Source: Dermanyssus gallinae (taxonomy: Eukaryota > Arthropoda > Arachnida > Mesostigmata > Dermanyssidae). Taken from it: 64,000 nucleotides of DNA. The position numbers and the translations under genes were made by a program. The stretch covers positions 345,001-409,000 of the forward strand of contig QVRM01007076.1 in assembly GCA_003439945.1 (NCBI GenBank). The letters run 5' to 3'. The notes beneath the pieces were generated by a model. The model worked only from the letters and a program-made list of their open reading frames with translations. It searched no databases and was not told the DNA's origin. This document shows positions 24,911-38,945 of this stretch, one piece after another. How positions within the stretch are numbered: the stretch's first letter is position 1; every line of letters starts with the position of its first letter.

Positions 24911-25309
24911 TTGTCATTGCCCTGCTGCTGCTACATACCTCTGCTGAAGAAAGCCTATATAAATCCAGTACGAGAACGCGATGACGATAGAGGCATTTAG
25001 ACGATATCGTGCCACAGGCAACTTAGCCCATTACGAGCGTCTAAAATGTGGTTGTCAGAGCGTTAAAAAAAATTCGAGCATAACACAGATCAAACCGGCG
25101 ACAACCAGATAGATGACAGATCTAGAGCACGCCGCCACTGGCTGCGTCTCCTGAAACGGCCGCCTTCGAAAGGCTGAGAGTAGTTAGCCCGTAAGCAACA
25201 GTCGGGGTGGCAGAGATCAAGCAGCAGAATGTAACCACTGCGCACATGGCCAACGAGCAAACTTAAGAACAGTGGCGAACCGTCAAATCACGACAATATA
25301 TATAAAAAA

Positions 25310-25312
<3 letters not shown>

Positions 25313-25350
<38 letters not shown>

Positions 25351-25442
25351 TATATATATATGTATATATTAGGACTATCGTAGAATTCTCTATTATTGCG
25401 TAGTACGATCTGCATGTAACTGAGTGCCACAGAATCGATGTA

Positions 25443-25480
<38 letters not shown>

Positions 25481-25551
25481 TATATGTATATATATGTATA
25501 TATATATATATATATATATAAATATATATGTATATATATATATATATATAC
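25313..25551. repeat. Compound (TA)n arrays
   Basis: Two TA tracts with TAAATA and TATG interruptions around a 70-bp unique spacer (25370-25440). Confidence 0.93.
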
Positions 25552-27472
25552 ACTTTCCAAAATGTGGCCGTTCCATACGTAGTAGTAAAGAAAAGAGTGT
25601 ACATTGTGGCAGCAAGTCGACTAAACCTGACTAGCGAACACGTCTGTGAATTCAGCCAAGAGGCAGGCCTCTTGTTACCCTCGACTGCCAACCGAAGCGA
25701 ATCAGCATGACGCCCTGTGTTGCTGATTGGCAGTTGCAGGAAACCAGGCCCGGCTGGCAAACAAAGTTACGATAAGCATTTTCTAGCGAGAGCACAGGTT
25801 TCTTTCTATTCGCGCGGGGCTGATTTCAGCGCGTTCCGCAGCTCCGAAATTCGTCCTGCGCAGGGGCTTTACGCTGCTTGCCAAGGACCGACCTGTCGCA
25901 GATACGGAAAGGCGGGGATAATACCAACGTAACGGCCGCAAGGGCAACACCATCAGTCAACAATAAGAGCTGCAGTAACAGCGCGAGTCAACAAACAGTT
26001 TGAGTCGTCTCCGCAAAACAAGAAAATCGGACTGCTAGCCGCTACCTTAAGTATGCCCTAGACACTGAAAAAGAAGAGGCGGGAATACAGGAGCGTCGCT
26101 CAGGCTATCCACTGATTCGGCGACCCATTCTACATTTCTTGAGTAAGAATCAGATTATAACATACGTAAAAGTAATGAGCAGAGTTCGTGGGCCCTAATC
26201 TGTAGTCGTCAAAAAGAGAATAAAAACCAAAACGATGATCTGCCCTGACGAAGCTGCACAAAGTGAATAAGTGGCAGACCAATCATAGATTGAGTCTTAG
26301 AAAGAAGGAAATAGGCGCATCAAGATCGGCTAGATATCGATCACAAATGCTGACCAGTCTTCTAAAACCTGGTAACTTATGACCACACACAAAGAATGAG
26401 ATCCGTACAGATAGATACTTGGAGCATAAGATCGACGAGGCCAGCTCGAGCAATATGAACATAAGAACCGACAACCAAATATCGCGGGAGATACACACGC
26501 TGCTTCTCTTATATACACAAGTATACTATGGGCGCGACAATCAATTACGGAAATGTTTGCTGCACGCTCAGAAGCAGAACGATTATTGAGCGAGGAGTGT
26601 TCGCACAAAGAAAATATGCGCAAACGAACACAATAATAAGGTCTAGTATCTTCTAGCCCGTAGCAAGGCGGCAATATCCAGCCGTGTCTCTGTAGCTCCG
26701 AAATTCGGTGTATAGTGGTATACCGAAACAACTACATGCCCCGCACTGAATCTACAGTTCGACGTTGTGCGAAGACGTCTTGTTAGGATGGCGACACGGC
26801 AGCTCCCATTGCCCGGTCGACTGCAGTGCGGTTGTTCTGGCTGCGGGAACTTTCGCGCCCATATAGCGGTCCCTCGCAAGCGTCGTCGACGTTTCGGTCG
26901 TATCTCACTATTCCGAGCGGTTTTTACTTCGCACGCGCCGCAGTGCGGCCGGTCGCGAATTTGGTTCGGTGATGCGTTGCTGCATAATACCGCGAGGTCG
27001 TAGATAGACTTAGCAGGTCAAACGATAGGGAAGATTGGGGATCACGATAGGAGAGAATTCGTCGACCTGAGGGCCCCTTCGGGCGACCTCGCAATTCGCG
27101 ATCGGTGCGATTCGTCCTTTGCAGGTCCGTGAGATCACAGCAGGCGTGGCAGAAAAATCTTGTCGACGTATTGATGCGCACGCGCTTGCCGATTTAGAGG
27201 CTATGCAGGAGGGAGAGGAATAACGCCACCTTGGCCAGTAAAGGAGAAGGGAGAAAGAGAGGCAGGCGTAAAAGAGGAGTACAGTAGGGTCAAAGGGTAG
27301 GGATTAGGTACTTCAACTGCACCAGTCCGAACAAAGTGAGTGAAATCCTTTCAATGCGGGCGCGAGCGCAATTCGACAACCGAATTGTGAGCGAAGAGTC
27401 GTTGTCGTCGGCGTTGTCATACAAACACAAACAAGAGGGCGCACGCTCTCCATATCCTAAGCTTGCAGCCGC

Positions 27473-27562
27473 CGTTGTTGTTGTCGTTGTCGTCGCCGTT
27501 GTTGTTGTTGTCGTTGTCGTCGTCGTTGTTGTTGTTGTTGTTGTTGTTGTCGTCGCAGTGGT
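27473..27562. repeat. (GTT/GTC)n trinucleotide repeat
   Basis: About 30 GTT/GTC triplets in register. Confidence 0.93.
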
Positions 27563-28874
27563 CGCAGCTTTCGAATTTGTGTGGATAGAGTAGGCAACTT
27601 CTCTATTGTAGTCCGCTTTAAGTAGAGCTATATAGTAAGCTAAAGTATTCAAATGTGTAGCATGGCAAAAACTACTTTCTGTTCGGATCGGAGCAGAACA
27701 AAACGGTGGCCGCTGACTTTGAGTCGATCCCGGCACGACGCATAATCTTTCGATGAATAATTGTTGCATTATAGGATATTATGCGTACACTTAGCAAGAC
27801 AGGAACAGATACGTATATATATATATATATATATATCTGTGTGGGGGTTCCTTAACTGTTGCATGCACATCGCAGTAAAGCGCAGGCAACGCTCTTGAAA
27901 ATAAGGTCATAACATATACGTTAACTGTTACACGCAATATTAGTCGTGTAGAACTAAGTACATACACAAATCTGTTGTAACTTGTGACTAGTTAACGTTA
28001 TTCTAGGTAAAAGACATTAAAACGTGTAGGCTATAGTTTGCACTAAGATAGTTGATCGTGCGTATCTCTCATACGCGTATATCATTGCATGAATTATGAC
28101 TGTAAGTGTAGGCCTGTAGTGTGAAGCTCTAACCAATCTCAAACAATAATCGTTTCGCGTGCCTTTCTAAGAGTGGGGTTTGCTTGCGTTATACTTCAAA
28201 CAGTCAAGGTCTGAGCTAATCAAAGCTAGATCCTGGCAGATAGGGGAAAAGGGCAAAAAGTCGCATCGCATGTAAGATGTTTGCCGTTGCCTTTGCCGCC
28301 TTTTGCCAGTAAGTTTTTTATTCATCTCCATGCATACGTCTCATAACTCGATGTTTAAGGCGACCAGAATTGCCCCTATCAAAAACGTCTTTAATGCGCG
28401 GTTGCCGGTTATAACCAGAATATCTGTCAATTAAACAGAGGTCGCGTAAGATACAATTGATTTTGCGCAGCGGACACGGCGTCTCACCTGCTGGGCCGCA
28501 ATGGTCATTGGGCATGAAGCGTGCCTTTAGGGGTGTGTCCCACAGACCTCAATCAAAAAAGTCCCCGAGGCATATTGACATATCAACAATAGATAATTGT
28601 GCAGTTGGATATAAAGAGCGGATCAGCTGTTCCGACCTTTTAGAAGGACTGCCTTGCCTTTAGAAGCGGCCAGAGCAAGGCGTTCTGCCGCATTTGTTTC
28701 AGGATGGCTCTTGTCTTATTCATCTGCCCATTGTTTTATGACTGCCACTGCAACAACTACAAGAACTATTTTTTTTCTTAAGAGAGTAATTAAAAATGCG
28801 GTACGCGGTTTACGCGAACACTACTGCAGGTGACCAGTCTGCAAGTCTTGTCGGTAGTGTATGGCTCAAGTCTA

Positions 28875-29062
28875 AAGTAAAATTTTCGGGCTGACCCTCA
28901 GCCAAGATTTAACATCCACGGGACTGCATTTCGCATTGCTGTTCATAGACGGACCCCCATAAATACAAATGAGGGGCAACGGTGGGGCTCGAACCCGCGC
29001 ACCTATATGTCTCCTCCGGTTGCGAGGCGCAGACTTTAGCCACCACGCCACCGGGCTCGACG
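28875..29062 (-). mobile_element. tRNA-derived SINE with 13-bp target-site duplication
   Basis: TGGCTCAAGTCTA flanks the element at 28862-28874 and 29063-29075. On the minus strand the 5' part is tRNA-like: GGTGGCGTGGTGGCTAAAGT (A-box region) and GGGTTCGAGCCCC (B box). A body of about 100 bp unlike any tRNA follows. The acceptor stem does not close as in a functional tRNA. Confidence 0.8.
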
Positions 29063-30283
29063 TGGCTCAAGTCTATATCTAAATACAGTCAGTCGTTCTC
29101 TAACCGATTGGTGACGGTCTGCACAATTAGTTAAGGAAACAAGCGGGGAGGATGCCGAATGTGCTTGTGGCTGGCTTCCTCGGCAGTCATAAATCAGCAC
29201 ATAATGTGTGTGAGATCTGAGCCATGACCTAAGCCGTGAATATACATGAAAAAAGCCCTCGTCGTAAATGGGAGCACCCGTGCTGGGAACGATAGGGTTT
29301 TGCGTCGCTATCCATTGACCGAGGACTGCGCGACCTTTTTTCTCTGGCATCTCTCTTTAGGTATCGGAGGTGGCGTTAAACTGTTCATGCGGTGTTGTCT
29401 GAAAACTGTATGCCACGGTTGCCTCGTTGAGGAGTGTTTTGCTAAAGCAATGAATAAATGGTAGGTCATCAAAGGTTCCGTTTAGGACGCTAAGAGAAAC
29501 GTTGGGGCCGCACTAGCATGCGTAAACTCGCATTTCCGTTCCCAAAACGGCACATCTAGATACGACGGAGGATAGTTTAAAATTAAAAACAGCCTTCTTA
29601 AAAATTGTCTTTTTAGTCTAGATGCAACACTTTTTTCTTAAGATGCCTCCCCGCATCTCCTGCTCGTTGCCGTGATGTTAAATATGCAGAGTACACCACC
29701 ACCAATTATGGTAAATAAACCTGAAACAATATGTAGAAAGATGCTGCTCAGCATACGCTGTGTCTGACTCTGAGTCCCTTCCTTCACTTAGCATCCCGTC
29801 TGCAGCATAATTAATGGCCAACCAGGCTACAGGCTATAATAATATTTTTCTATTCGATCATCTTGTTACTGTCAGACCTTACCTATTAAATTGAACAAGC
29901 ATACGTCGCCTTATTTACATCCACACACTGTTTGTGCCCATGCAGACACATACACTTGCATCTATCAGACTATCAAGCACGATGACAAGTGCATGATAAG
30001 AAATGCATTTACTTCATTCGGTGTTCTGAGATCCATGGATTAGGGCGCTAGTCCCTCGCAATTTAAACAGCGTGTTTGGTTGTTGGTTGGCTCCACGCGA
30101 GTTAATTGTTGTACATGCTCCAGCGGCAGTTGTGGCGGTGACGACTCTAAAGGCGTCTCGGTTCTCTCCAATCGTGTCCCAGTCTTATTCAAATCGTGTC
30201 CCGGTCTTGTGGAAATCAAATCGACGAACAATAATCCAGTCCAATCGACGTGCATCGTTAGCAGGCAGTACTTTTTGAAACAA

Positions 30284-30347
30284 CAATAACAGCGACAACA
30301 ACAACAGCAACAGCAGCAACAACAACAACAACAACAACAACAACAAC
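30284..30347. repeat. (CAA/CAG)n trinucleotide repeat
   Basis: About 21 CAA/CAG triplets. Confidence 0.93.
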
Positions 30348-30705
30348 GTGTATAATAAGGCGTATTCATTCGCTCATTGGAACTGGATTCGGGATTACCT
30401 AAACTCCGCCGACTACACTGCTCTGAACAGACGCCCGTTTGACGGCGTTGCTGGCTTTATTCTGCCCCACCACCCCGTGGACGGTCGAGCAGCTGGCCAG
30501 GTAGCTACTAGGGGTGAATTCCACTCGCCAGATGCAGCCGACCCCGTCGAATGATACCCCCTCTCTGGACCATGACAAAGTGGGGCACGTGGCCTCGCTC
30601 GGATTAGCCTCATCGGCCAATCCAATCAATTTTGTTTCCAATATCCTCTAGTGCTTGAAGTACTGTTTTTTTTTATTAACCGCTATCTCTGTACGTGCGT
30701 ATACG

Positions 30706-30748
<43 letters not shown>

Positions 30749-30850
30749 AAGTCATGACGACGATAACTCGCTCTGGTTTAAACATTCAGGCTAAAGCTGT
30801 AGCCAGGAAAGAAATCGTAAATAGAATGTTCGCGTGGCGCACGTGGTGTG

Positions 30851-30902
<52 letters not shown>

Positions 30903-31224
30903 CGTACATATAAGTGTATATATTCATATCTGCTTATATAGAGACATATGCGTGGTTTACAGGGGCGGCGTTGTCAAAAAGACCAGTGCACTAGTCTTGG
31001 TCGTTATCTAGCGGGATGTCTGGGCGGTTTGATCATTGTTGTTGTTTCCTGTTTCTTTGAGCAATGCTCATTGAGAATGTATAGCGACAATTCTGCCATA
31101 AGGACTTCTGGGAAAACCCTTAATATTTCAACATATCCGCGTACGTTGCCGCTTTAAGCGTCCCTCATATAAAATAGTGACATGCTTATATATATATATA
31201 TATATATATGAAAACAATACATTC

Positions 31225-31272
<48 letters not shown>

Positions 31273-31559
31273 GAAGATAAAAAATATAGAATCACCTGTC
31301 TACAATTTCAGAAACAACGTCGGATTGAGACGTTCTTCGGAAGTACCATAACAAAAATAAGTATCATGCAAATGCATCGCATTCCGGACGGCCGGAAATA
31401 GCTTCACATGGGAAAACTGTGCTAGAGGCCTGCAAACTCGTAATAACTTACTGTCGATTGAAACAGCGCGATACCGCGGAAAATATTAACATTACTATGG
31501 CGCAGTGTCCCAAAAAGCGTTTCTGAATTTATGCTTAAAAAATTAAAGCAGATTGGTTA

Positions 31560-31830
31560 TTGCACGAACTAACAATCGAGCAATAACTAACATGCGAGTC
31601 GATTTCATATAACAAGTTGGAAACTTTGAGACAAAGTCCGCAAGATTTTCTGGGTCAATTCATAAACGCCGACGAAAATTGGATTTACCACCTTACTCCA
31701 GAACGGAAGAACCATAGCGCTATAGCCCGCAAAGTCGAAGATAATGTTCCCAATTGTCGACGATCCCCCATATTTTCCGGAGTCAGCCGTGCGACTATTA
31801 TTACTGTTTGGAAACCTCAAGAAGTACTTT
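31560..31830 (+). pseudogene. Mariner transposase fragment
   Basis: Encodes SPQDFLGQFINADENWIYHL and TPERKNHSA, which match the mariner D-E-x-W / Y-x-P-E block around the first catalytic Asp. A degraded K-V-I..S-G-K-V-like stretch (RRSPIFSGVSRATIITVW) follows. Only the central part of a mariner transposase (normally about 340 residues) is present, with stops on both sides. Confidence 0.65.
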
Positions 31831-32225
31831 TCCGGAAAAGATATCTGAGCAGCAATGATGTGATGTGCGCCGAAGACGAGTATTTTGGGGTCTAAACATT
31901 CGGAATGTTTTGCTCGTGGTATGAAAAATAGGGAAGTTTCGGGAGGATTCTGCTGAATAGCAAAAGGTACGTGATATTTGCATCTCTATTGCACGTAATT
32001 CATGCTACCAACGTGTTGATTCTCTAGCATGTTAATATATATATATATATATATATATATTAGACACGGCCAATAGCCTTTTTTGCAAAATTACCTGAAT
32101 ACTTATAATTGTTTGAATTTATGTTATAGTGGAAATTTAAAGCTCAATAAAGATTTATTGAACTTAAATAAATTTGCCGTCCGCAGTAGACGATCCCATA
32201 AAAAAAAGAAAAAGAAAAAAATATA

Positions 32226-32262
<37 letters not shown>

Positions 32263-34811
32263 ATATACGAACATATGTCTGAAGGAAAGGATAGCGTCCA
32301 AATTGCTGTCACCTAAGGAAGAATCAGGAAAGGGGTACGATTCAATAGACGAAGAAGGCCAGGAAGGCTCTATCTATCTAGCGGTATTGCCCTCGATTCT
32401 TCTTTAAAATAATAAAGGTGTAAAACGTGTCGGCGTTTTCTACGCCGACATACTCAAGCGTCTGAATAGCACGCTACGCGTCAAAATACAATGTAAAGGC
32501 TACCGGGCCCAACGCTTAGCTAGAAATGGTCTGCAATTGACAAGTGCGGAAAAGGCAGATGGCGCCTCTGTGTCTCTCTTGGGCCCTCACGGCTGAGTGA
32601 GGTGGTACAGGACTCCCCTCCCGAAATTCGGTCAAAAGTGAATCTTCGTATCCACAAAACTAAGTCAAGAAACAAAAATATGTGCAGTGCCATATGTCTA
32701 TGTCTAGGGAGACAGAAATAAGGTTACGATACGACCACGGTAAACATATATCTGTCTAAATGCAGAAGACTGACTAAATGTGCCAGAACTTTCAGTAAAA
32801 CTACATAGACATCTAACGCAATCACAAGCACATCAACGGTCCACCGTAAATCTTTTCGGATTCGCTCCGAAAAGGTATGGTCCTACGGCATCGAAATTCT
32901 AAAAAAATATATGTGTATTGCAGGACCAAGTCGGCCCTTGAACAAAAGTGCTTACTTATTTATTCAGTCAAAAACTCCTTGCTCCATTCTTAGTTAAGCT
33001 AAGAGCAAGGCGAGCCAGTGGATACAGGTGGCCTTTTACATTGAGTATGTGGAGAACACGAGCATAATTCAGGTAGAATGCTTACCGAATCGCTTGCAAT
33101 GTTGTGAGACTCTGCCAGACTAGCAGCGCGTCCTAAAGGCAAGCGCGCCGTCGAGGACATCAGCAGCTACCATGCACTTACCTCCTATGACCTCATTTGC
33201 GCAGTTCAGGGGCGACCTCTAGGCGGTTAATCATTTGGTTTGCCTTGCTCGGCGCATAACACGCTTGACTACTTCACTAGATGGCATCCCCGTGACGTCG
33301 CTTTATCTTTAATAGTAACAACGTATATATATATATATATATATATATTAATCGTTGTGCGACAAGTCCTTATTTCGACAGACGCTTGATGGTGGGAAGC
33401 GCTTTTCCTTAAAGTGTTTCCCTAAAGGATCTAAGGCATATTTTTCTCTCTCTCTACATGCTAGTACAGTACTGTCCGCAACGAACCCCAAAAGTACGCA
33501 GTGTTTCATGATTTCATAGTGACGTAAAAAAAACTTTCGTTTTTATATGCATTCATATGAACAGGTAGTAAAATAACATAATATAATATCGTACTATAGT
33601 TATATTTAGCGACCTTCACTGGGTGTCGCCAAATTGCGTAGAATGCCAAAACGCTTGTTTTAAGTTTGTATCTGCGCGTATATCGGCGCTCCTTACTGCA
33701 GTACGTTTCTAAAGTCTAACATATCGAGTTTTGCCGTACAACATCTCAGAGAGAGGATCGTGTACTGGCATGGAAACTCATCCATAGCCGGTTGTTCGAG
33801 AGTCAAAGTGTTGCGACGGGAAAACTTGCGCAACTCTACGCAGCATTTCACGGCGGTACCGTTTAGTAAGCGTAGAGCTGTGCTCCGTGTTTTTAGGATT
33901 AGCAGGATATTATTATTATCCTCTGCGTAGGAAGAAGTGAGTTGGCAGAAGAAGAGCTGTTTTGTTTGATGAATTCGGTTACACTAAAGCACTGCCACGC
34001 TTCGTCAAGTGTCCGAATGCTTGCAGAAATGACTGCATATAAGTGTCTACGAGTGTCTATCCAGTAGAGATAGGGCATCTCTAAAATTCAGGTTCTACTC
34101 ATAGCTAAATCCCGGAGGGCTTTCTGTATGAATTTATTTCTGTACAAATGCGAAATTTCTTTCCGGACGTAAAACTCTGTGCAGACCGATCATTTTGCTT
34201 CCGGAAGATCCGAGTCGAGGTATATTTGTCGCTAGTTAGTAAAAAAAACACCAATGATGAGCACGAGATCATTTTATTTGCGTTTTAAGCGCATGCATAT
34301 TATAGATGGCGTTTTGGGTGAAAAGCGAACAAGAAGCTTTTGATACCAGTATTTTGTCAACGTAACGTTGAAGATTTTTTTGAGAAACCCTTATATATAT
34401 TTATATATATCTCGTGAGATGACATAGGCTATAATGCGTCTACATATACTCCGCAAGCCTAGGTGCATTTTGGTACAGCCGTGCCGTTTCTTGCTTAATA
34501 CACCAATCATTAACATAAGATATTGAGTATATACTCTGTATGATTAGCAAAAGATCTCAAAATTGAAGCAATAAACAAGGAAAATTCAACAATATCTGTT
34601 GACAGCAATGCCTACAAATGAAGACGCGTTGTGTATCTCATATTAAATGTAGTTTTATTGTTAAAACGTTTGTATTTTGTTATTATTGTCGCTAATGTCT
34701 TTGTCGTTATTCAAAGTTGATGTCCAGCCGCAGTTACGTCTAACTTTCAGTCACGCATACTAGAGATATGTGTACATAGAAAAAATAAAAACATATAAAT
34801 AATATTTACAC

Positions 34812-34864
<53 letters not shown>

Positions 34865-35933
34865 AACTCCTTCGATACAATTTGCTCCTGACATTATTTC
34901 TAAGCTATACAAACAAAATGGACGGGGGGATGATTACAAACACATTTGTTAGCTTTTATTAAGGCGAATGCGGTGCTCTCACCTTCTGAATAGTTATTTG
35001 ATCTTGTTCTCTTTTGTTCATTTCGGGGTATGTCGTTATATATAAGTGGCTGTACAGGAAACAATTTATTCCATTTGTTGCTCCTGAGATTTGGCGGCAT
35101 TTGTATTCGTCAGTTCGGGTCGAACGCTTCAAATGCTAGATTGCATACGGGTCCGAGCGTTAAGTAATCTCACTCCCAAGCACCACCTAAGAATGTGTTG
35201 CTTTAGGTACACCGTATGAGCTATCGCATTTAGCTGTCCCATACTGTATTGATAAAGTTGGTTTTAAACTTGTTAAACCGATCTTGAGCCGAAACCCAAT
35301 CCCCTGCACGTACTCTGTCCGCTGACGCTTTACTCCCCTTGCATCAAGCACCCTGATCTACTTCACACCAGTAGTAGCCCAGGGGCTCTCAGGGCAAGAG
35401 ATCTACCTTGTGGTAGATCTTCCTACCAGAAAGTGCTGTCTCTCTTACACTCATTTTGAGCCTTTCATTTTCAGCCATAACAGGCATTAGGGATAGCGAT
35501 TCGAGTCGTCATCAGGAAAGTGATGACAACAGTAATTAGTAACAACAAATAATGTTAATTCGGCGTTACCTCGAAATATACAGCCTCTTTTCTACATTAT
35601 TTTATTATTATTATTACTAGCTCTAGGGCATTCACAACAAACGGGAACTGCCTGTTCATCAATGGCGAGTGTCCACACAGGAATGGCAAATGCGCATTAT
35701 CAAACGCCATGATGATAGCGCAGTGGCTATCGAGCGTGTAGTAGAAACACTGATATCGATTTAACTAGCGGTTTGCTCATTGTAGTTCCTGAATATGAAA
35801 CAAACTTTTCATGCACACATTTTCTTTGTTTAGACTTTTGCGGTTTCTCATCAAAATGATGATATGATTATCAAAGATGTTTCGGTCTTGGCACGTGTGC
35901 AACTGGAACGTCAAGAATAGAGCGTCTATTCAC

Positions 35934-35934
<1 letters not shown>

Positions 35935-36022
<88 letters not shown>

Positions 36023-36045
36023 TAATAATAATAATAATAATAATA
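35935..36045. repeat. (AAT)n microsatellite
   Basis: About 35 AAT units with one interruption; forms the left border of the dispersed repeat at 36047. Confidence 0.95.
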
Positions 36046-36046
36046 A

Positions 36047-36234
36047 CGCATAGCAGAAGTTACGGGCGATCGACGCGAGGCCATGTTTTTGAGACAGATG
36101 ATGTCTTTGGCCGTTTGTAGAGGAAATGTGGCTTCCATCATAGGCGCCATGAATTGATAGAAAGCGACCGGAGCAGGATAAACCTGGCATAAACGTTCAT
36201 ACCTCACAATTGTAATAACTGAATAAGAATAAAA

Positions 36235-36236
<2 letters not shown>
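36047..36236. repeat. AAT-bounded dispersed repeat, copy 1
   Basis: A stretch of about 190 bp sits between an (AAT)n array (35935-36045) and another (36233-36267). It shares ATCGACG..GAGACA, GGCCGTTTG, TAGGCGCCATG and CCTCACAA-TGTAA with the copy at 38945-39139 in the same order. Confidence 0.65.
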
Positions 36237-36267
<31 letters not shown>

Positions 36268-36688
36268 CCGACTCATTAGCCCCTTCGATGGTCGGTGCAG
36301 GTGCGGACCGAGCAGGTCATGCCTCCAGGTTAGCTAAGGCTAATAAATGCAGATAATACTCAAGCGTCGATTATCCGCACGAATTTTGTCCGTTGGCGTT
36401 CGAGACTATGGGAGCTGCTGGCCCCCTTACGCTCAAGCTAATTCAGCGGGTCGGTAAAAGTCTTAATCTTTCGACAGGAGACGCGAGGGCATCCGAATTC
36501 TCGCGTCAGAGGCTGTCGCTCGACATTCAACGAGGAAACGCAGCGTCTGTTCGGGGCACATTGTTGAACTGGGCTAACTCTGGGTAAGAGAACCCGTGGT
36601 CACACGTTCGCGCGGAGACAATTGTCCACTCCAAAGTGCTAACATAATAATAAAACATTAAAGTAATTACTTTAAAAAAAAACTTCGC

Positions 36689-36800
<112 letters not shown>

Positions 36801-37009
36801 ATGTGCGGCGAGGCTGGTGGTCAATTGGTGCAGTTGTAACAATGTCGACGCTGTCGTCGTTGTCGTTGTTGTTGTTGTTGTTGTTGTTGCTGCTCATATG
36901 TTGATGAGAGGAAGACGAGTATGATGAGCGAACGCGAAAATGGTTGGTCTATGTACGTAGGGATCATTGTACAGCAACAGCAGCGGGCGGCGCACGATAA
37001 CGCGGGCGG

Positions 37010-37527
37010 CTACCGACCTGGCGGCAGCTCAGTCCGAGATGACTGAGCTCGCCTAAACTTGGCTCCGGCCCTGCTGGTGCTGCCGCCTGGGCCGGCGCCC
37101 CCGCCGACGTCTCCGTCATCAAGAAGGGCAGCCGCCCCTATATCTGGCGTTATGACGGCAGCGGAGGCAGCAGCAGCTGCAGCAGCACCACCACCACCAC
37201 CACCGGCGTCTGCAGCAGTGGGCTGTGGTGCGCCCGCACGCAGGAGGCTTCGGTCGAGAACTGCGGATGCAGAGCGTAACGCGTGCAGCACGAGCGAGAG
37301 GTTCTCTCGGACGTAGCTGAGCGCGGGCGAGATCGGCCTTTTGCGTGCCTGGCGGATTGCCACAACGAGGTGGGGAAACAGCGCCGCGCGACTGTCGTCG
37401 TCGTTGTCCGGCCCGTAGATGAGGTGTCGCTGGTGCGGGTGCCGCGGGTAGCCGGCGACCAGCATGAACGCGCGCTCGAGCTGAAGAACACGCTCGTTGT
37501 ACTCGGACACGGTCGCCGGAGACAGCG
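37010..37527 (-). CDS. M28B-like gene, last exon with Gly/Ala-rich tail
   Basis: Acceptor CACCATCTAG. It encodes [37 protein letters not shown] and [20 protein letters not shown]. The LERAF..P...RHxxYGP pattern is conserved in the family dimerisation domain. After about residue 785 the protein continues for some 75 residues of Ala/Gly-rich low complexity (a Gly6-Ala7 run) to the stop at 37010-37012. Homologues normally end near where this tail begins. No clear AATAAA was seen just downstream on the minus strand. Confidence 0.88.
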
Positions 37528-38876
37528 CTAGATGGTGAGAGCACACGAGATACACACGCGGTCATACATACGGGGTCTTCTAGTCTTTCGTTAGAGCTGG
37601 GAGAGCAAGCAGAGTCTATGATGATGGCTCTTCACACAAATACCTACAGGTGTCCTTTGTCGGACGGCGTTTGACAGTGGAACGCTTAGCGTAATAAAAG
37701 GATGAGGTACAACCTAAGAGCACGCGCTTAACGTCGTAAGCAGAATGATAAGACTAGACTAATGAATGTACATGATAATAGGTTGTACTTCTGTACGAGC
37801 AAAATGCAGAAACGTGCATGAGAATGACTAGTTTTGCCATTGTAGTAGCTATCATTACTTTGTACTGCTACTATTATTAGTAGTAGTAGACTGGTTTGGC
37901 ATTATTACGCGTAAAACACGTCACACGTCACCTAGTACCTAGATGATTAAATTGTGACCAATGTTTCTCTTGGATAGGCTCAACTCGCTAATGTCTGGCT
38001 GATGAGATTTAAGATTCATTTTCAAAATCATTCGATTCTCCTACCTCTGTGCTGCTTGTTTAATTTGAAGTTGTTAAAGTAAGCTTCTTGTAGTCATGAG
38101 CATAAACGCGAGTTGTGCACCTCAGGCCATATTCCAGTGGAAATCATATATTAATTTACCATTAAACAACCTGTGACGGTGATTGCCTATATGCTTCTGT
38201 GCCGAAAGATAGGTGGCGTCAGGCATTATATCTGGCAGACCTTCAAGTCAAGCCTCTCGGATCGTAGCGCGCTCTAGCGCTGCGCCACCGATCGCTGAGA
38301 GGCTGGTAGACAGTGAAGCTTAGGAGATATGTTTAGTAGGTAGTAGATATGGCTCTCGATGGATCAAGACCACCCGTATAATCGACTATTTAACGGAGAA
38401 AAATGTAGAACTACTTTCGATAATTACTATTGTGTCTGCACCTATCAGACCTACTAGACTATATTAACACACGCAAAATGCGTCTTGATATTTACTTTGT
38501 ACGTCTTTTGTGATAGCCTCGTATTCTTCTTGGAACTCCTTGCAGGCGACCGCAAAGCCTCGAGCACCGGCCGCCAGAACGTCCATGCGCAGGTGGTTAG
38601 AGCGAAAGAACTCGCCGTACTGCCGCTGAAAAGGTGCAAAGTCCGCCGAAATTTGCTCGGCGTAGTCCGTTACCTGCAACAAAGTTTGTTTGTTCGCTCG
38701 ACATTAGCAACTAGCCGAACAGATTTCATACAGCAGTCCTTTCCGTTCGGAACCTAAAGGTGTCGAGTTGTTTCCTATACCTAAGCATTCGTTAAGACAC
38801 AATGAGATCTGAAGAGCCTTTTCTCCCATGTCACCAGTTCGTTTGGAAGATATCAGGGATGGCTCTATAAGCGCAC

Positions 38877-38945
<69 letters not shown>

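Larger units (their letters stand above)
23075..28860. other. No gene recognised
   Basis: Contains the TTTTAGTGGGTGAGAGTCCC retrotransposon-end-like motif at 23555, a possible SINE at 24793, TA arrays, and a GC-rich patch at 26750-27150. A minus-strand donor-like CCAGCAG|GTGAGA at about 28487 follows the open peptide RFMPNDHCGPAG, unassigned. Confidence 0.5.

Noticed and set aside
25263..25760. Long open frames with Ile-Tyr repeats (also at 6026, 50506, 58326, 61496 and others)
   Set aside because: They are translations of (TA)n arrays with no codon or domain support.
27290..27769. Poly-Thr / poly-Val open frames
   Set aside because: They arise from the GTT/GTC trinucleotide tract. Both strands are open because of the repeat and no flanking domain is present.
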